DNA of 64,000 nt. Origin: Plantago ovata (taxonomy: Eukaryota > Streptophyta > Magnoliopsida > Lamiales > Plantaginaceae). Made by a program: the position numbers and the translations under genes. The notes beneath the pieces were generated by a model, which saw only the letters and a program-made list of their open reading frames with translations, was not told the DNA's origin and searched no databases. Shown piece after piece: positions 35,555 through 47,111 of the stretch. Each line of letters starts with the position of its first letter. Within the stretch, counting starts at the first letter, position 1. The stretch is taken from NCBI GenBank assembly GCA_028274465.1, contig CM051455.1, positions 44,285,129-44,349,128 on the forward strand, given 5' to 3'.

Positions 35555-36318
35555 ATGTGGGACTAGCGAATCACCACGAAGAGCAGTCTATGAGTAATTA
35601 AGCCGGCCCAAAGGGTTCGACCTTCGGCCCATTAATTAACGGTGGGAGTTGTAGTAATCGTCTTGTTTTTTCTTTTCTTTCCCATTGAGAATCGTTTTAT
35701 TTTACTGTTTTAAACTTGTTGAATAGCCTAAAAGTTTAAAACTATAGAAATGTATCGTAAACAGGTAAAGGAATGTATTCTTAAAAAAGAATGATACAAA
35801 GTCCAGAGAACGTACCATAGCCGTAACAACAGTCATCTACAATATTGTAGGCTACAGTTTCCACAAGATCATGGACGATAATCCACGTCGTGTTGTCTAC
35901 AAAGGTTGTGGTGGACCAACGTCGTCAGCTATGTAGATACTTGGAGGATTGATGTTTCTTTTATTCTACGACCTCGATCCCTGAGCGCTTTAATGTGACT
36001 ATAAGCAGGGAAATTATTCCACTGGACCATGGTCTATAAATAAATTGTCGTCCATGTAGTCTAAAATCACCCACACAACTTAAAAATCTTAAAAGTTATG
36101 AGGTGAGTAATTGTGAATTACATTGTTTATAAACTTACTCATATCAGACGTTAACTGTTCACATAATAATAAGAAAGTAAAAATTAAAGTGCCCAAATCA
36201 GATACCCCATATATCAGAGCTGTGACTCTAGGGTTAGGGAGGGTTATCTCAATTAATCATCATCATCCATTCCCAAAACCTGTAATTCGCTTGTTCGATT
36301 GTCGTTTGATTTGAAGAG
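34781..36318. other. Intergenic repeats: diverged LTR-like copies
   Basis: About 34940-35170 (plus) resembles the LTR-like unit at 56664-56968, sharing GACTGCTCTC then TGATATG and the accompanying AACA(T/C)GT block. About 35160-35300 and 35400-35645 resemble the same unit in the opposite orientation; both contain a GGTGAG(A/G)ACAAA block and a CTTCGGCCCATTAATTA block. So at least three diverged, partly inverted copies lie here. 36200-36318 is the promoter/leader of the CWC21-like gene, with a telo-box-like CTAGGGTTAGGG at about 36229-36240. Confidence 0.55.
35459..35549. repeat. (AT)n microsatellite
   Basis: About 44 uninterrupted AT dinucleotides, lying within one of the inverted LTR-like copies. 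Confidence 0.97.
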
Positions 36319-39300
36319 ATGTACAACGGAATCGGTTTGCAAACCGCTCGGGGTTCCGGTACCAACGGGTATGTACAGACGAACAGGTTCTTAGTGAAGC
36401 CCAAGACAAACAAAGTGCTCACAGACTCCAACAAGGGTTTCGAATCGGGCCAAGGCACCGGCGGCGTCACCCGTAAGGCCAATAAGGATATTCTCGAGCA
36501 CGACCGGAAGCGTCAGATTGAGCTCAAGCTTCTTGTCTTGGAGGAGAAATTGATTGATATGGGTTATACCGATGCTGAGATTGCCGACAAATTGGATGAA
36601 GCCAGAAGGTCTCTCGAATCCGATGCTGCTTCCCAGGAGCTTGAGGATGGGGAATTCAGATCTACTACTCTCTTCACTGATAAGTACGTACTTCATTGCT
36701 TTTGTTTACAAATGATTTTTAATTTTATTTAATTATTAAGTTTGATTGTAGTTCAGAACTTCAGATAGAGGTAAACTCTGTTTCTTGGTCTATGGATAAG
36801 TATACACTGTACACCAATATGCATATTTTTTTGTATAAGAAACTGGCTGGTTTTACAGTGAAATGAGTACCTGGAGAATTAGTATATGTTGAAATTTTCT
36901 ATAGTCCCTTTTATGGTAGAGGAGAATAGCATGCATGTGTTAGACAGGTGCAAACAAGGGAATGTTCGGTAGCTGAGTATTATCGTGTTTAATCTAACAC
37001 ATACATTAATTAGGAAGTTTATTCTTGATTATGTTGGTATTATTTCATATGGTGTACATAGGTGATGCAGCGTGGTTGACAGGGGAATTATTATCAACAA
37101 TCGTTGATTCAACAGAATACCGATAATTGACACGTTATGAGGAAACTTCGATTTTCTATTATAAACTCCAAAACTGAATGTAAAGATGACAGACACGGTA
37201 TTTAAATAGCAGGAAACAGAAAGTACCGGAAAGGAAAAGACATCCTAACTAATTACTATACTAACTCTACTGACTCTAAACAGAAAGCAAAAAGGAAACG
37301 AAATCCTAACTCTAGCCAAACTCTAATACTTGTGCAACTCAAGTTGCACCGCATCATTCCCCCCAGGTTTGAGAAGATTCGACCTCGAATCTGGAACCGG
37401 AGCATCATCATCAGAAGAATCAGTAACAAAAGGGATGAGGTGCTTCACATTAAACACGTCAGCAGTATGGATGTGACTAGGCAAACGGAGACGGTAGGCA
37501 TTTGAGTTAATCTTCTCGACGATCTCCACGGGACCAATCTTCTTAGCCGCTAGCTTACTGTACTCGTGAGCGGGGAACCTGTCGCGAGTTAGAACAGCCC
37601 AAACAAAATCCCCAACTTCAAAGTCGACATGACGCTGTTTCTGATCAGCCTGGGCTTTGTATTTAGCAGTGTTGTCGACTAACCGATCATGAGTGGATTG
37701 GTGAACCTGAACCAAGTGATCAACCAGCTCTTCCGCAGCAACATGAGGACGCACTTTGCTGGGTAGGAGAGCAAATCAATAGGAGCACGCGGAGACAAAC
37801 CATAGACGACATAAAAAGGACTAAAGCCAGTGGTCCGATTAATGGCATGATTGTGAGCAAATTCAGCTTGCGGTAACTTCTGATCCCAAGCTTTAGGGTG
37901 ATCACCCACCAAACTGCGCAAGAGATTACCAAGAGAACGATTGACCACCTCAGTTTGGCCATCCGTTTGAGGGTGATAAGCGCTACTGAAATTCAGCCGA
38001 GTATTAACCATACGCCACAAACTCCTCCAGAAGTGGCTAACAAAACGGGAATCCCGGTCAGAAACAATAGAGGTCGGAAGACCATGCAACCGATACACGT
38101 CCCGAAAGTAAAGCTGAGCCACAGCAACAGCATCAGAAGTCTTCTTACATGGGATGAAATGCACCATTTTAGAGAAACGATCGACAACCACAAAGATGGA
38201 ATCACTGCCACGTTGAGTACGTGGAATGCCAAGAACAAAATCCATGCTAACGTCCGACCAAGGTTGGGAAGGTATAGGCAACGGCATATAGAGGCCGGCA
38301 TTGGTGGATGCGCCCTTGGCCAGCTGACAAGTGCGACAGCGAGCGACAAATCTTCCGACTTCCCGACGCATGGAAGGCCAATAGTAGGAACCAACCAGTA
38401 ACTGAAAAGTGCGGTCACGACCGACGTGGCCCTCGTTGTGGAGTTCTTGAATGAGTTGTAAGCGGAGGCTGCACTCGGGAATGCACAACTGAATTCTGCG
38501 GAACAGAAACCCCTCATCGAGGATAAAGGCTGAGCTGTCACCATTCTATATCTGTTGTAATATCGGACCAAAGAACGGATCATCAACATACAACTCCATA
38601 AAAGAGTCGAAACTGGGGACATGGATTCGCATTTCAGTCAACAAAGTGTGGCGACGGCTCAAGGCATCAGCAACACGGTTGGAAATGCCTGCTTTATGCT
38701 TGATAACGAAAGTAAATTGTTGTAAATAGGAGATCCAAGAGGCGTGGCGATGTGAGATCTTCTCTTGACTGCCAAGGTGCTTAAGAGAATCATGGTCGGT
38801 GTAAAGAATGAACTCTTTGTGGAAAAGATAGTGGCGCCAATGCTTGATAGCTTGGACCACCGCATAAAATTCAACATCATATGTGCTAAAACGAAGTTTG
38901 GCGCCAGATAGTTTCTCACTAAAATAGGCAACCGGGCGGTTAGCTTGACTTAACACGGCGCCAATACCTGTCTTCGAAGCATCACAATGAAGCTCGAATG
39001 GCTGAGAAAAATCGGGTAAGACAAGGATTGGAGCTGAAGTTAACCGCGTTTTAATTTCCTGAAACGCAGCCGCGGCATCGTCTGTCCACTGAAACTTAGT
39101 GCCCTTCATACAGTCAGTGATAGGTGCCATAATACTGCTAAAGTGAGGAATAAAACGGCGATAAAAAGAGGCCAACCCATGAAAGCTTCGAACGTCGGTG
39201 ATAGACGAAGGATGCGGCCAGTTTGAAATGGCAGTAATCTTGCCGGGATCGACTTTAAGCCCAGTGTTCGCAACCACATAGCCCAAAAACAGAATGGACG

Positions 39301-40911
39301 CTGTGAGGAAATCACATTTAGCAGAGGCCGCATAAAATTTGTCACGGCGAAGGACTAGCAGCACTTCGCGCAAGTGCTCAAGATGTACCGCCGGGTTAGT
39401 ACTATAAATCAGAATATCATCAAAGTAGACGACAACGAATTTACCAATGAAAGGGCGAAGGGCCTGATTCATGACACGCATAAAGGTGCTAGGGGCATTG
39501 GAGAGACCAAACGGCATGACTAGCCACTCATATAAGCCTTCACGAGTTTTAAAAGCCGTTTTCCATTCATCACCCATGCGGATACGAATCTGGTGGTATC
39601 CACTCTTCAAATCCAGTTTGCTGAATATACAAGCGCCGCCTAATTGATCAAGCAAGTCATCCAACCGAGGAATGGGAAAGCGATAGCGTACAGTAATTTT
39701 GTTAATGGCACGACTATCCACACACATACGCCAAGATCCGTCTTTCTTAGGTGTAAGGAGGGCTGGGACAGCGCATGGGCTAAGGCTTTCCCGAATGTGC
39801 CCTTTAGCAAGTAGCTCCTCAACTTGCCGACGTAGTTCTTCGTGTTCCTTGGGACTCATGCGATAGTGCGGGCGGTTAGGTAAGGCAGCCCCGGGCACTA
39901 GATCGATGTGGTGCTGAATGTCCCGTAGGGGAGGTAATTCGGAAGGCAACGACTGTGGAAAGACATCGGAAAATTCCTCCAACAGCGGCTGGACCGCCGC
40001 AGGCGCTACAGTAGCCTGAGGTGTTGCTACTGGATAGGAGAATAAAATAAAAACCATGCCTGATTCCTCCATAGCAGTCTGAAACGGAACCCGGGATAAA
40101 AGGGTAGCAGGCGTCGACGGTGGTGGAGCCGGGGCGAGATGCCCTTTGGGCTTGTTCGGAAGTAACACAATTTTCTTACCGCGAAACAAGAATGAGTAAG
40201 TGTTCATACGGCCATCATGTTGGACAGTGTTATCGTATTGCCACGGGCGCCCCAATAATAAATGACATGCATCCATGGGGACAACATCGCAGTAAATCGA
40301 ATCACAGTAGCTTGGGCCAATAGATAGAGTAATAAGCACACGTTTAGACAGGGTAACGTCCGTACCTTGACTGAGCCAAGAAAGTTTGTATGGCTTTGGA
40401 TGGGGCTCCGTGGGAAGGTTAAGTTTGGAGACAGCAATTTCGGACATGACATTCTAACTAATTACTATACTAACTCTACTGACTCTAAACAGAAAGCAAA
40501 AAGGAAACGAAATCCTAACTCTAGCCAAACTCTAATACTTGTGCAACTCAAGTTGCACCGCATCAATAGGGCCTCAGAGTGACCCGTTTCTGAATTTGAC
40601 TGACTGGTGTGGTGTGTCCTTCTTGTGTTCTCAGGGTTTCTGAGACTCAGACTCATCATGTTGCTGCATTGAAGGAAATGAAGATGGAAACAATGCGAGT
40701 TGCTCTCGGAATTAAGTCGGAGGCTGACAAGGAAGAAGAAGAAGAGAAACGCAAGGATATCCAAGCATTGGAGCATGAGGAAAATCTGGCAGAGGAGACA
40801 CCGAGATATATCCATGGCAGAAGCTCTTCTGATGGACATCATCAGCGTGGTAGAGATGCAAGAGATGAAGATGTTGGGCCGAAGAAAATAAAGTTACAGG
40901 TGATGAAGTGA
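36319..40911 (+). CDS. cwf21-domain splicing factor (CWC21 / SRRM2 N-terminus-like)
   Basis: Two exons, 36319-36683 and 40635-40911, total 642 bases, 213 residues, phases matching (AA/G = Lys). The N-terminus [20 protein letters not shown] is the strongly conserved start shared by yeast Cwc21, human SRRM2 and plant homologues. The cwf21 domain follows (about residues 57-105, with [15 protein letters not shown] and [12 protein letters not shown]). The second exon is Glu/Lys/Arg-rich with a serine/histidine stretch and ends [11 protein letters not shown]. The family binds Prp8/Snu114 in the activated spliceosome. The intron of about 3.95 kb holds a gypsy retrotransposon in antisense orientation; coding sequence is undamaged. 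The short C-terminus lacks the long RS repeats of SRRM2. Confidence 0.9.
37058..37062. repeat. Target-site duplication, left copy
   Basis: ATAGG directly before the left LTR; the same five bases follow the right LTR fragment at 40566-40570. Confidence 0.9.
37063..37356 (-). repeat. Complete LTR of the gypsy element (its 3' LTR)
   Basis: 294 bases, begins TGATGCAG and ends GCACCGCATCA, with 6-bp inverted termini. Adjacent polypurine tract on the internal side identifies it as the 3' LTR of a minus-strand element. Confidence 0.9.
37323..38545 (-). pseudogene. Integrase region of the gypsy element, with frameshift
   Basis: Continues the polyprotein past the in-frame TAG at 38546-38548. The HHCC zinc region is seen ([14 protein letters not shown] ... 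CRTCQLAKG), then the catalytic core with [32 protein letters not shown] and [10 protein letters not shown] (D,D,E residues present). Around 37755-37790 the frame shifts; the C-terminal part (37754-37323) has [13 protein letters not shown] and GPVEIVEKI, the usual integrase tail, and stops just inside the LTR. No chromodomain is recognisable at the end. Confidence 0.85.
38546..40447 (-). pseudogene. Protease fragment, reverse transcriptase and RNase H of the gypsy element
   Basis: 633 codons. The first about 100 residues are the C-terminal half of a retropepsin ([20 protein letters not shown]); the catalytic Asp motif lies beyond the deletion breakpoint and is missing. The RT spans about 215-400, with [13 protein letters not shown] and the YFDDILIYS catalytic box (341-349). 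RNase H follows with [16 protein letters not shown] and [11 protein letters not shown]. It ends at an in-frame TAG, after which coding continues in the same frame into integrase, so the stop is a nonsense mutation or a suppressed codon; given the other damage, mutation is likelier. Confidence 0.9.
40450..40565 (-). repeat. Truncated 5' LTR of the gypsy element
   Basis: 116 bases nearly identical to 37241-37356. The breakpoint with the protease fragment shares a short CAT(C/T)CTAACT block, suggesting a microhomology-mediated internal deletion. Followed by the ATAGG duplication at 40566-40570. Confidence 0.9.
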
Positions 40912-41533
40912 AGCACCAGAGGTATGGGAGCAGAAAGGCATGCACCAACTCCTCAATATTGTAGATGACTGTTGACTACAGCCTCGATCTCTTGCTGAAT
41001 AGTTGGCGTATAATTCATGGTTATAACTTATAACACTTTGAGTGTGATTAACATCTCCATGTCGTTCATATGCTTGTTAGAAGCACAATGGACTAGAGCA
41101 GAACTTTATGTGGCTGGGTGAGAAAAGATATTAATCGCATTCATATCTTCGTTTAATCAAGTCAAGCTATTATTTCATGAATATTAATTAACACGAGCCA
41201 AATTCAAAGATTGCTAGAATTCAGAACTGACCAAATCATGAGTAGTTAAAACTCCTGAGAAACTAACTATGAAGATTACTGCAAGTCTGGAAGACTGGAA
41301 CATAAGAATATACTTGCTACCTGGTCTAATAACAAACTAAACCACCGCCCTATCATCTCATCTGCAGCAGTTACTAGTTGAAGATAAACTGCAAAGTCCA
41401 ATTTCAGTGATCAAGGGAACTTAATTATTTATAGTAGCTAGCAACAATATGAATTATTAGTCCTAATAAATACATACATATATTTTATAAAGCGAGCAGG
41501 AAGAACATCAACAGCAGCAGGAGGTAGGGCTCA
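40912..41533. other. Convergent 3' regions of the CWC21-like and NAC genes
   Basis: 3' UTRs of both neighbours. No ORF or repeat end supported. Confidence 0.5.
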
Positions 41534-42711
41534 TTATTGGCACAACGGCAAGAAAGAAGTGAAGTTATCAAGCCAAGGGCTCCTAAACTGTGACCAGAAA
41601 GCATCCTGGGTCCAGTCCATGGTGGCTAATTGAGCAGGCACTTGAAGCTCTCCCAGATTTCCCATCATCCCATTAGGCAACACCAGACAACTGCTACTGC
41701 CTGGCTTTTTCGTCGTAGTCCCATCTTCGTGTTCATGTGAACCTGTCCTTAGACTAGCAGTATTAGTTTCCTCTACATGATCACCAGCTGTTACTGTTGA
41801 GGTCTCTTGATCATCATCATTTTCCTTCTTGAAATTTAGTGGATTTATCATGGCAATGCTGCTTTCAGTGCTTGTGGTGAATGTGGTCATATTTGTCTCC
41901 TCCTCAACAATTTGGTTCGAAAATGACGACATAGACTCCTCCATCTCCGTGGCGTAATGAGCGTAAATGTTGCTAGTCCTGAATTCTGCTGCTGCTGATT
42001 CCATTGCAGCTCTCTGCTCCAACACCTTCATGGAAGTTGCTTTCCTATATATCTTGCACAACACTATGTCCTGCAGCATTTACACATATTCGAACTTTTA
42101 GATCAGATGAAATTTTTTCAGCATGCGAAGATAATAATCTCACATCACATAGCTATTATTATACCTTGGGGGGCGAAATTGTATCAGGCAAGCGATACTC
42201 GTTCATGATCCAATCAGTCCTCCTACCTCGCGGTGCTCTGCCTTCATAGAAAACCAGTGTCTTCCTCAGCCCCAGCAACTTATTCTTCGGATCGCTAGTG
42301 CTCAGTATTCTACGGTCCGAGCCAGTTGCTTTCCAGAAGCCTTTCTCAGTAGTCCGGTTCGGCCTCCCTCCACTCCCCTGCTTTCTGTCCCTTGGCACAA
42401 AGAAGTACCATTCTCTTTCCCCTATCTTTGCCAGTCCTGTATACAACAAACAGTAAAAGAATATTAAGTGCATGTCTGTGTACTTATGAAAGTTCGAAAT
42501 CAAATGTAGACCAGGTGGCTATGTTAGTACCTGGCAATTCTCTGGGGTCATAGTTGTATATGTTGAGGAAGGTGATGATGTCGCCGCGTAGTTTCTTGCC
42601 CATAAGCATTTCTCTGAGGTAGAAGTTCAAGAGCTCTTCTTCCGTTGGGTGAAACCGGAATCCGGGCAACTTCTCCACCACCTCTTCTTCTAATCTTGTT
42701 GAATCATCCAT
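41534..42711 (-). CDS. NAC-domain transcription factor, FEZ/ANAC094-like
   Basis: Three exons on the minus strand: 42711-42531, 42436-42165, 42070-41534; 990 bases, 329 residues. The NAC DNA-binding domain occupies about residues 14-155: subdomain [61 protein letters not shown] then [31 protein letters not shown] with NEYRLPD, and E ending in CKIYRKATS. Intron positions after ELP and after the D region are the standard NAC pattern. The C-terminus is Ser/Thr/Glu-rich with a Trp/Phe-rich end ([18 protein letters not shown]), a likely activation region. The domain is closest to the FEZ/ANAC009-ANAC094 group, which regulates cell division and root cap or stress responses; orthology not proven. 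Confidence 0.92.
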
Positions 42712-45039
42712 GGAAGTAGAAGAAGTATAAGTTCAATTCTTCTTCTAGTAATTTAATTACGAACTTTTGTTTGTGTAATTCCTCACTCTGCTTCTAGTTT
42801 CTTGCACCAGTAATTACATGAATTGAATTGAACCAAGTTGAAGGGTTTATATATAGTATGGAAATGTATATGCATGATAGGGATAGCTCTGTGTATGTGT
42901 GGGCCAATGATGTATCAGATTCAGACCAAAAAAGTCTTGAGTCTTTGTTTGTGCATGAATTTCAAGGAAGGAATTATCAAAAGAACTCTTCATGCATTCA
43001 CGCGGTTATTTATTTTACTCTTCCATTAAAAGTTTTAAAGGTGCAAATTAAAGAATTAAAATTAAGTTTAATGCAACTTAAAATCAGACTCGGGAAGCAT
43101 AATGCGATACAAGTTTGAATGGTAAATAATTACTAAATGAATAAATAATACTCAATAAACAACATTTCTATGAATGATAAATAATTACTAAATGAATAAA
43201 TAATACTCAATAAATTACGAAAGATAAAAAACAAACCATAAAGAATTGATGAGTGAGATTAAAAAGCAAAAAAAAACTTTACTTATATATCATTTAAAAA
43301 AAATATATATATTTATGAACATATTAAATGTTGTTATTAAGCAAAATATATAATTTTAAATAATTATGAATAAGTTTGAAATTTACGAGATTTTAAACAA
43401 TAATATAATTTTAAAACTCGACAAATATTGTGTTAACATCAGACTGCTCCATAAAATTTATGCTAAACTCGTGGCAAAATTATTTGCAATAAGTTGGACT
43501 AAAACTGAGTGACATTAACATAATTTGTTCCTCTAATTTATTTATTTATTTGGCATATATTGACCAAGTCTAATGGTTTTAATTTTGTATTGTGGTGATA
43601 AAATTTTGTCTGTTTAGAAAAGAAAAATTGAAGCAGCTAGACAGACAACAAATATGGAAAACTGCAGAAATGAACAAATGGAATCTCTTACTTTGTCTGT
43701 AAAAAATTTCTCATTTTTATTTGTATTTTTACTTTTTCCAACTTCGATTTGATTCCAAATGAATTTTAAATAGTACTATAATATTTAAACTTATGAATAT
43801 ATAATTGAAATTTTTTATATTTTCATAATATAAATTTTAAAATTATTTTTCATTCTAAATTAGCTTTAATTTGAAATTAAACATAGATTAAAAAAAGATC
43901 AGGGAAGTGTCATTATCCTCGCAAATCGCAATCCCTATATGGCTATTTTTTTCATTCATGTACACACAAGACACAGCTCTCTAACTCTTACTTGCAACAT
44001 TTTCTTGATCAAAGGAATCAAAACAAAATATACAGTTAATGCATATAAAAGTTGTGAACTACATGCACTAGCACCAATCTACACTAATAAATACTGCAAT
44101 TTATATGCATTGATGTGACATACAAGAGTAAGAATTTATATTAGCCTTTCATTGATGTGACATACGCCCGCTTGACAAGTGTATACATAATACATTTGTT
44201 ATTATAATTATAATTTGATTGCGTAATTATTTGATGGTCGGAAATCTACATGAATATAATTGCATTGCAGTCTCCCGATCACAAACTTGAACGCCGAGTT
44301 TTTAGCCAGGTGCAATTATCAAACATCAATAATCACTTTTTGCAAGCATGATATCAATAATCGATTATACATCTCAACATAATTTATTTTTTTTGGTAGT
44401 CATCCCAACATAATTAGATTAGATGCATACTTAACTTTAAAATGGATGGTTCCGTAGTAAATGTGCAAGACGTTGAAACAGTCAAGCGTGAAATTTCAAT
44501 CAATTAATGATAAAAGTTGAGTTGATCAATGAAAGCTTCTGGATCATCAATAAATCAATCGTTATTGACGGACGAAATATAATTCATGAGATATTGGAAA
44601 TTGATATGGATCGATGAAATGGACCTTGGATGGAGGGACATCATCCGCCTGGCCCAAGCTAAAGAGAGCTTTGGGGATTCTTATTTGCATCTAGGGGAAT
44701 GCAAAAACAGTGAACTTTTTTTGGTCCACTTTATTTTTAGGGTCAGAACATAGATAGAAAGATTTTCGAAAAGAAGGTGGAACAGCTAAGAAAAATACTC
44801 CATTCCTCGGTCACGTCCCAATCTTTTCATTTATTTTATTAACTTCTTTTTTAGTATGAATGTGACTTCGAATTAGTCTTAATTGATATAAAAAAAGTAA
44901 CTTTTGAACTTATATGATGATAATATAAGATTTTCACTCTATAATATCTATAATATAAGTTCAATTACTATATTTTCAATACGATTTATGATTAATTTGG
45001 GATAACACGGATGCTCGAAATTGTGAATAAAATCTAAAA
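42712..45039. other. NAC promoter and AT-rich intergenic sequence
   Basis: The first few hundred bases are the NAC promoter and leader. An open plus frame at 42828-43118 has no recognisable features and is probably chance. A short tandem duplication lies at about 43120-43213 (two 38-43-base copies containing AAATAATTACTAAATGAATA). The rest is AT-rich with no supported gene. Confidence 0.5.
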
Positions 45040-46280
45040 TAAAATAGAAGTTTGAGGAATCAACTACACCACGTCAGCATTCCACTAACTTAATCCCCAC
45101 CTACTCCAACATGCTTCAACAGTTGATCCCCATTGATCCTCTTTTTTTCATTTATTTTATTATTATTTTATTTCATCCCTTTTTTATCATTTGTTTTTTT
45201 TAAATTCATTATTCATTTCATTTTAAAACATCATATAAATTATAAAATACTTAGGAATGCAATAAACATTATAAGAATTTTTTAAATAAAAAATAGTACA
45301 ATAAATTTGCTAGTGTAGAGGTTAAAATATGCTATTGTACTTGTAATAATGAAAATTATGTAATGTCATTGTTTATTTTAAAATTTGTATTTTTTATTTA
45401 TGCATTATTAACTATGAAAATAGGATAATAAACATAAAAAAGGAAAAAAAATAAATATACATTAATATACGGATTAATTATGGTACCAAAGTTCACTAGT
45501 ATAGTAATAATAAATAAAAATAAAATGAAGAGATACAATTTTTTGTTTTGAAAATTAAGCAAACATTTATATATAAAATAAAGGTGGGAATTTTAAATGA
45601 AGAAGGCAGTGAAGGAGTGAAATAAACATTAATATAATTGATTAATTATTGAAAAGGAAGAGGCAAAAAAAAAAAAAGAATAAAAAATAGTTGAGCTAGA
45701 GCTCAACTTTGAGCTTCATTGAGCTCCTGATGGAGTAGCAACATGGGGAGCAACTCCCATGTTGAGCTCCTGATGGAGAGGGCTTAGGTCTTCTCCAAAA
45801 GTTTATCCCAAAAGTGGAGCTCAACTGCGTCACGTCAGCATTCCACTAACTTAATCTTCATCTCTTCCAACATGCTCGAATAATTGATCCCCATTGATCT
45901 CCTATTTTTCATTTTTTTTATTTTTTTTATTTCATCTTTTTTTTTTCCATTAAGTTTTTTAATCAATTATTCATTTCATTTTAAAACATTATATGATACT
46001 TCGAAATGCAATAAATATTTAGAAAAAATTATTAAATTAAAATAGTACAATAGACTATCAACTTAAAAAAATACACCCGTGAAAAACTAAAAGTTAAACA
46101 ATAAACATAAAATATTAAATAAGTTGAAAATTAAAAGTTAAACAATAAACATAAACTATTTTTGTAATAAAAATTATGTAATTTAATGGCTTATTTTTAT
46201 AAATTTTATGTTATTATTTTTATTTATGCATTATTAATATGGAAATAAAATAATAAACATAAAAAAGAAAAGAAGAAATA
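45040..46280. repeat. Two diverged tandem copies of a repeat unit, about 780 bases apart
   Basis: 45060-45460 and 45825-46265 align in the same order: CACGTCAGCATTCCACTAAC, then GATCCCCATTGATC, then TTCATTTCATTTTAAAACAT, then a TTTATTTATGCATTATTAA block and AATAATAAACATAAAAAAG. Between them is a GAGCTC-rich stretch (45690-45800) with short inverted repeats (GTTGAGCT/AGCTCAAC), perhaps a terminus. Probably a non-autonomous transposon family inserted twice or duplicated. Confidence 0.65.
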
Positions 46281-46295
46281 AAATAATAAACAAAA

Positions 46296-46330
<35 letters not shown>

Positions 46331-46333
46331 AAA
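46281..46333. repeat. (AAAT)n microsatellite
   Basis: About ten tandem AAAT tetranucleotides. Confidence 0.95.
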
Positions 46334-46982
46334 GACGATATAAAAACAAAACGGCAAGCTGGTAGTAGTACTGTGTAGTATATGTATATCATCAACATTC
46401 AACACAACAAGAAAAAGAAAGAAAAAAAAAGCAAAAAGAAAAAAAATAATATAATATATAAGTTGAGCCCAAGCTCAACTACGTGGATTGTTGCGTCTAT
46501 GAGAGACGCAACTTCGGACGCCCGTGGGAGACGGACTTACCAGCTAGCTAGCGGCTATATACAATGTTACAAATTTACAAGTCTGGTCTAGTGACGTCGT
46601 TCTTTTCGATCGAGTATATCAATTTCCCAAGACTGACTCTAGCTCATACAGTCATGGTCATCCACATAATTATCAGTACAATTCCATCGTTCACACGACA
46701 TATATAGCTAGCAATATATACACCTCTTGCAATTTCCAATTTAATTTACTGATCTGAAGACAATTCATCGTTGTAGAAATCATTATGGACGTTCACACAA
46801 TAAATTACTAGAATGATGGAGGAAGCTATTAATTCCCGAGGCTAGGTGTAATGGTAGTTCTAGTTTCTAAATATTGCCCATCAAAATTAATCAAATCACT
46901 TGATATATGGCTGCATACATTTAAATTTTAAAATGAGTTAGTTACAAGATTCAGTCTAAGTAAGAACTGTCATACGTTACAA

Positions 46983-47102
46983 GAAGGTTTCGGTTGTACT
47001 CAGTTACTTTTCGGAGTGCATTGCTTATGCGCGTCGATTTTGTACTCTATTTACTTCTTTATCGTTAATAAAATTTGGCCATTTCAAAAAAAAAAAAAAA
47101 AA
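46983..47102 (+). mobile_element. 5'-truncated LINE insertion with poly(A) tail
   Basis: A 120-base insert ending in AATAAAATTTGGCCATTTC plus about 18 A residues, the typical 3' end of plant LINE (L1) copies. Perfect 9-base duplications (ACGTTACAA) flank it at 46974-46982 and 47103-47111. Only the 3' end is present, as expected of abortive target-primed reverse transcription. Confidence 0.85.
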
Positions 47103-47111
47103 ACGTTACAA

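Larger units (their letters stand above)
37063..40565 (-). mobile_element. Ty3/gypsy LTR retrotransposon, internally deleted, in the intron of the CWC21-like gene
   Basis: Bounded by a 5-bp duplication (ATAGG). The left end is a complete LTR (37063-37356) with TGATGC...GCATCA termini; a polypurine tract (CTGGGGGGAA on the minus strand) adjoins it at about 37357-37367. The right end keeps only the outer 116 bases of the other LTR (40450-40565), which match 37241-37356 at all but one position. Coding order on the minus strand is protease fragment, reverse transcriptase, RNase H, integrase, as in Ty3/gypsy. The rest of the 5' LTR, the primer-binding site, gag and the start of protease are deleted. 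A nonsense codon and a frameshift add to the damage. No chromodomain recognised. The near-identity of the LTR parts suggests a recent insertion. Confidence 0.93.

Noticed and set aside
37063..40565. Gypsy pol as part of the host gene
   Set aside because: Opposite strand, bounded by LTR sequence and target duplication, and host exons splice in frame across it.
42828..43118. Plus-strand ORF of 96 codons upstream of the NAC gene
   Set aside because: No family, no splice or promoter support, low-complexity Lys/Leu end; probably chance.
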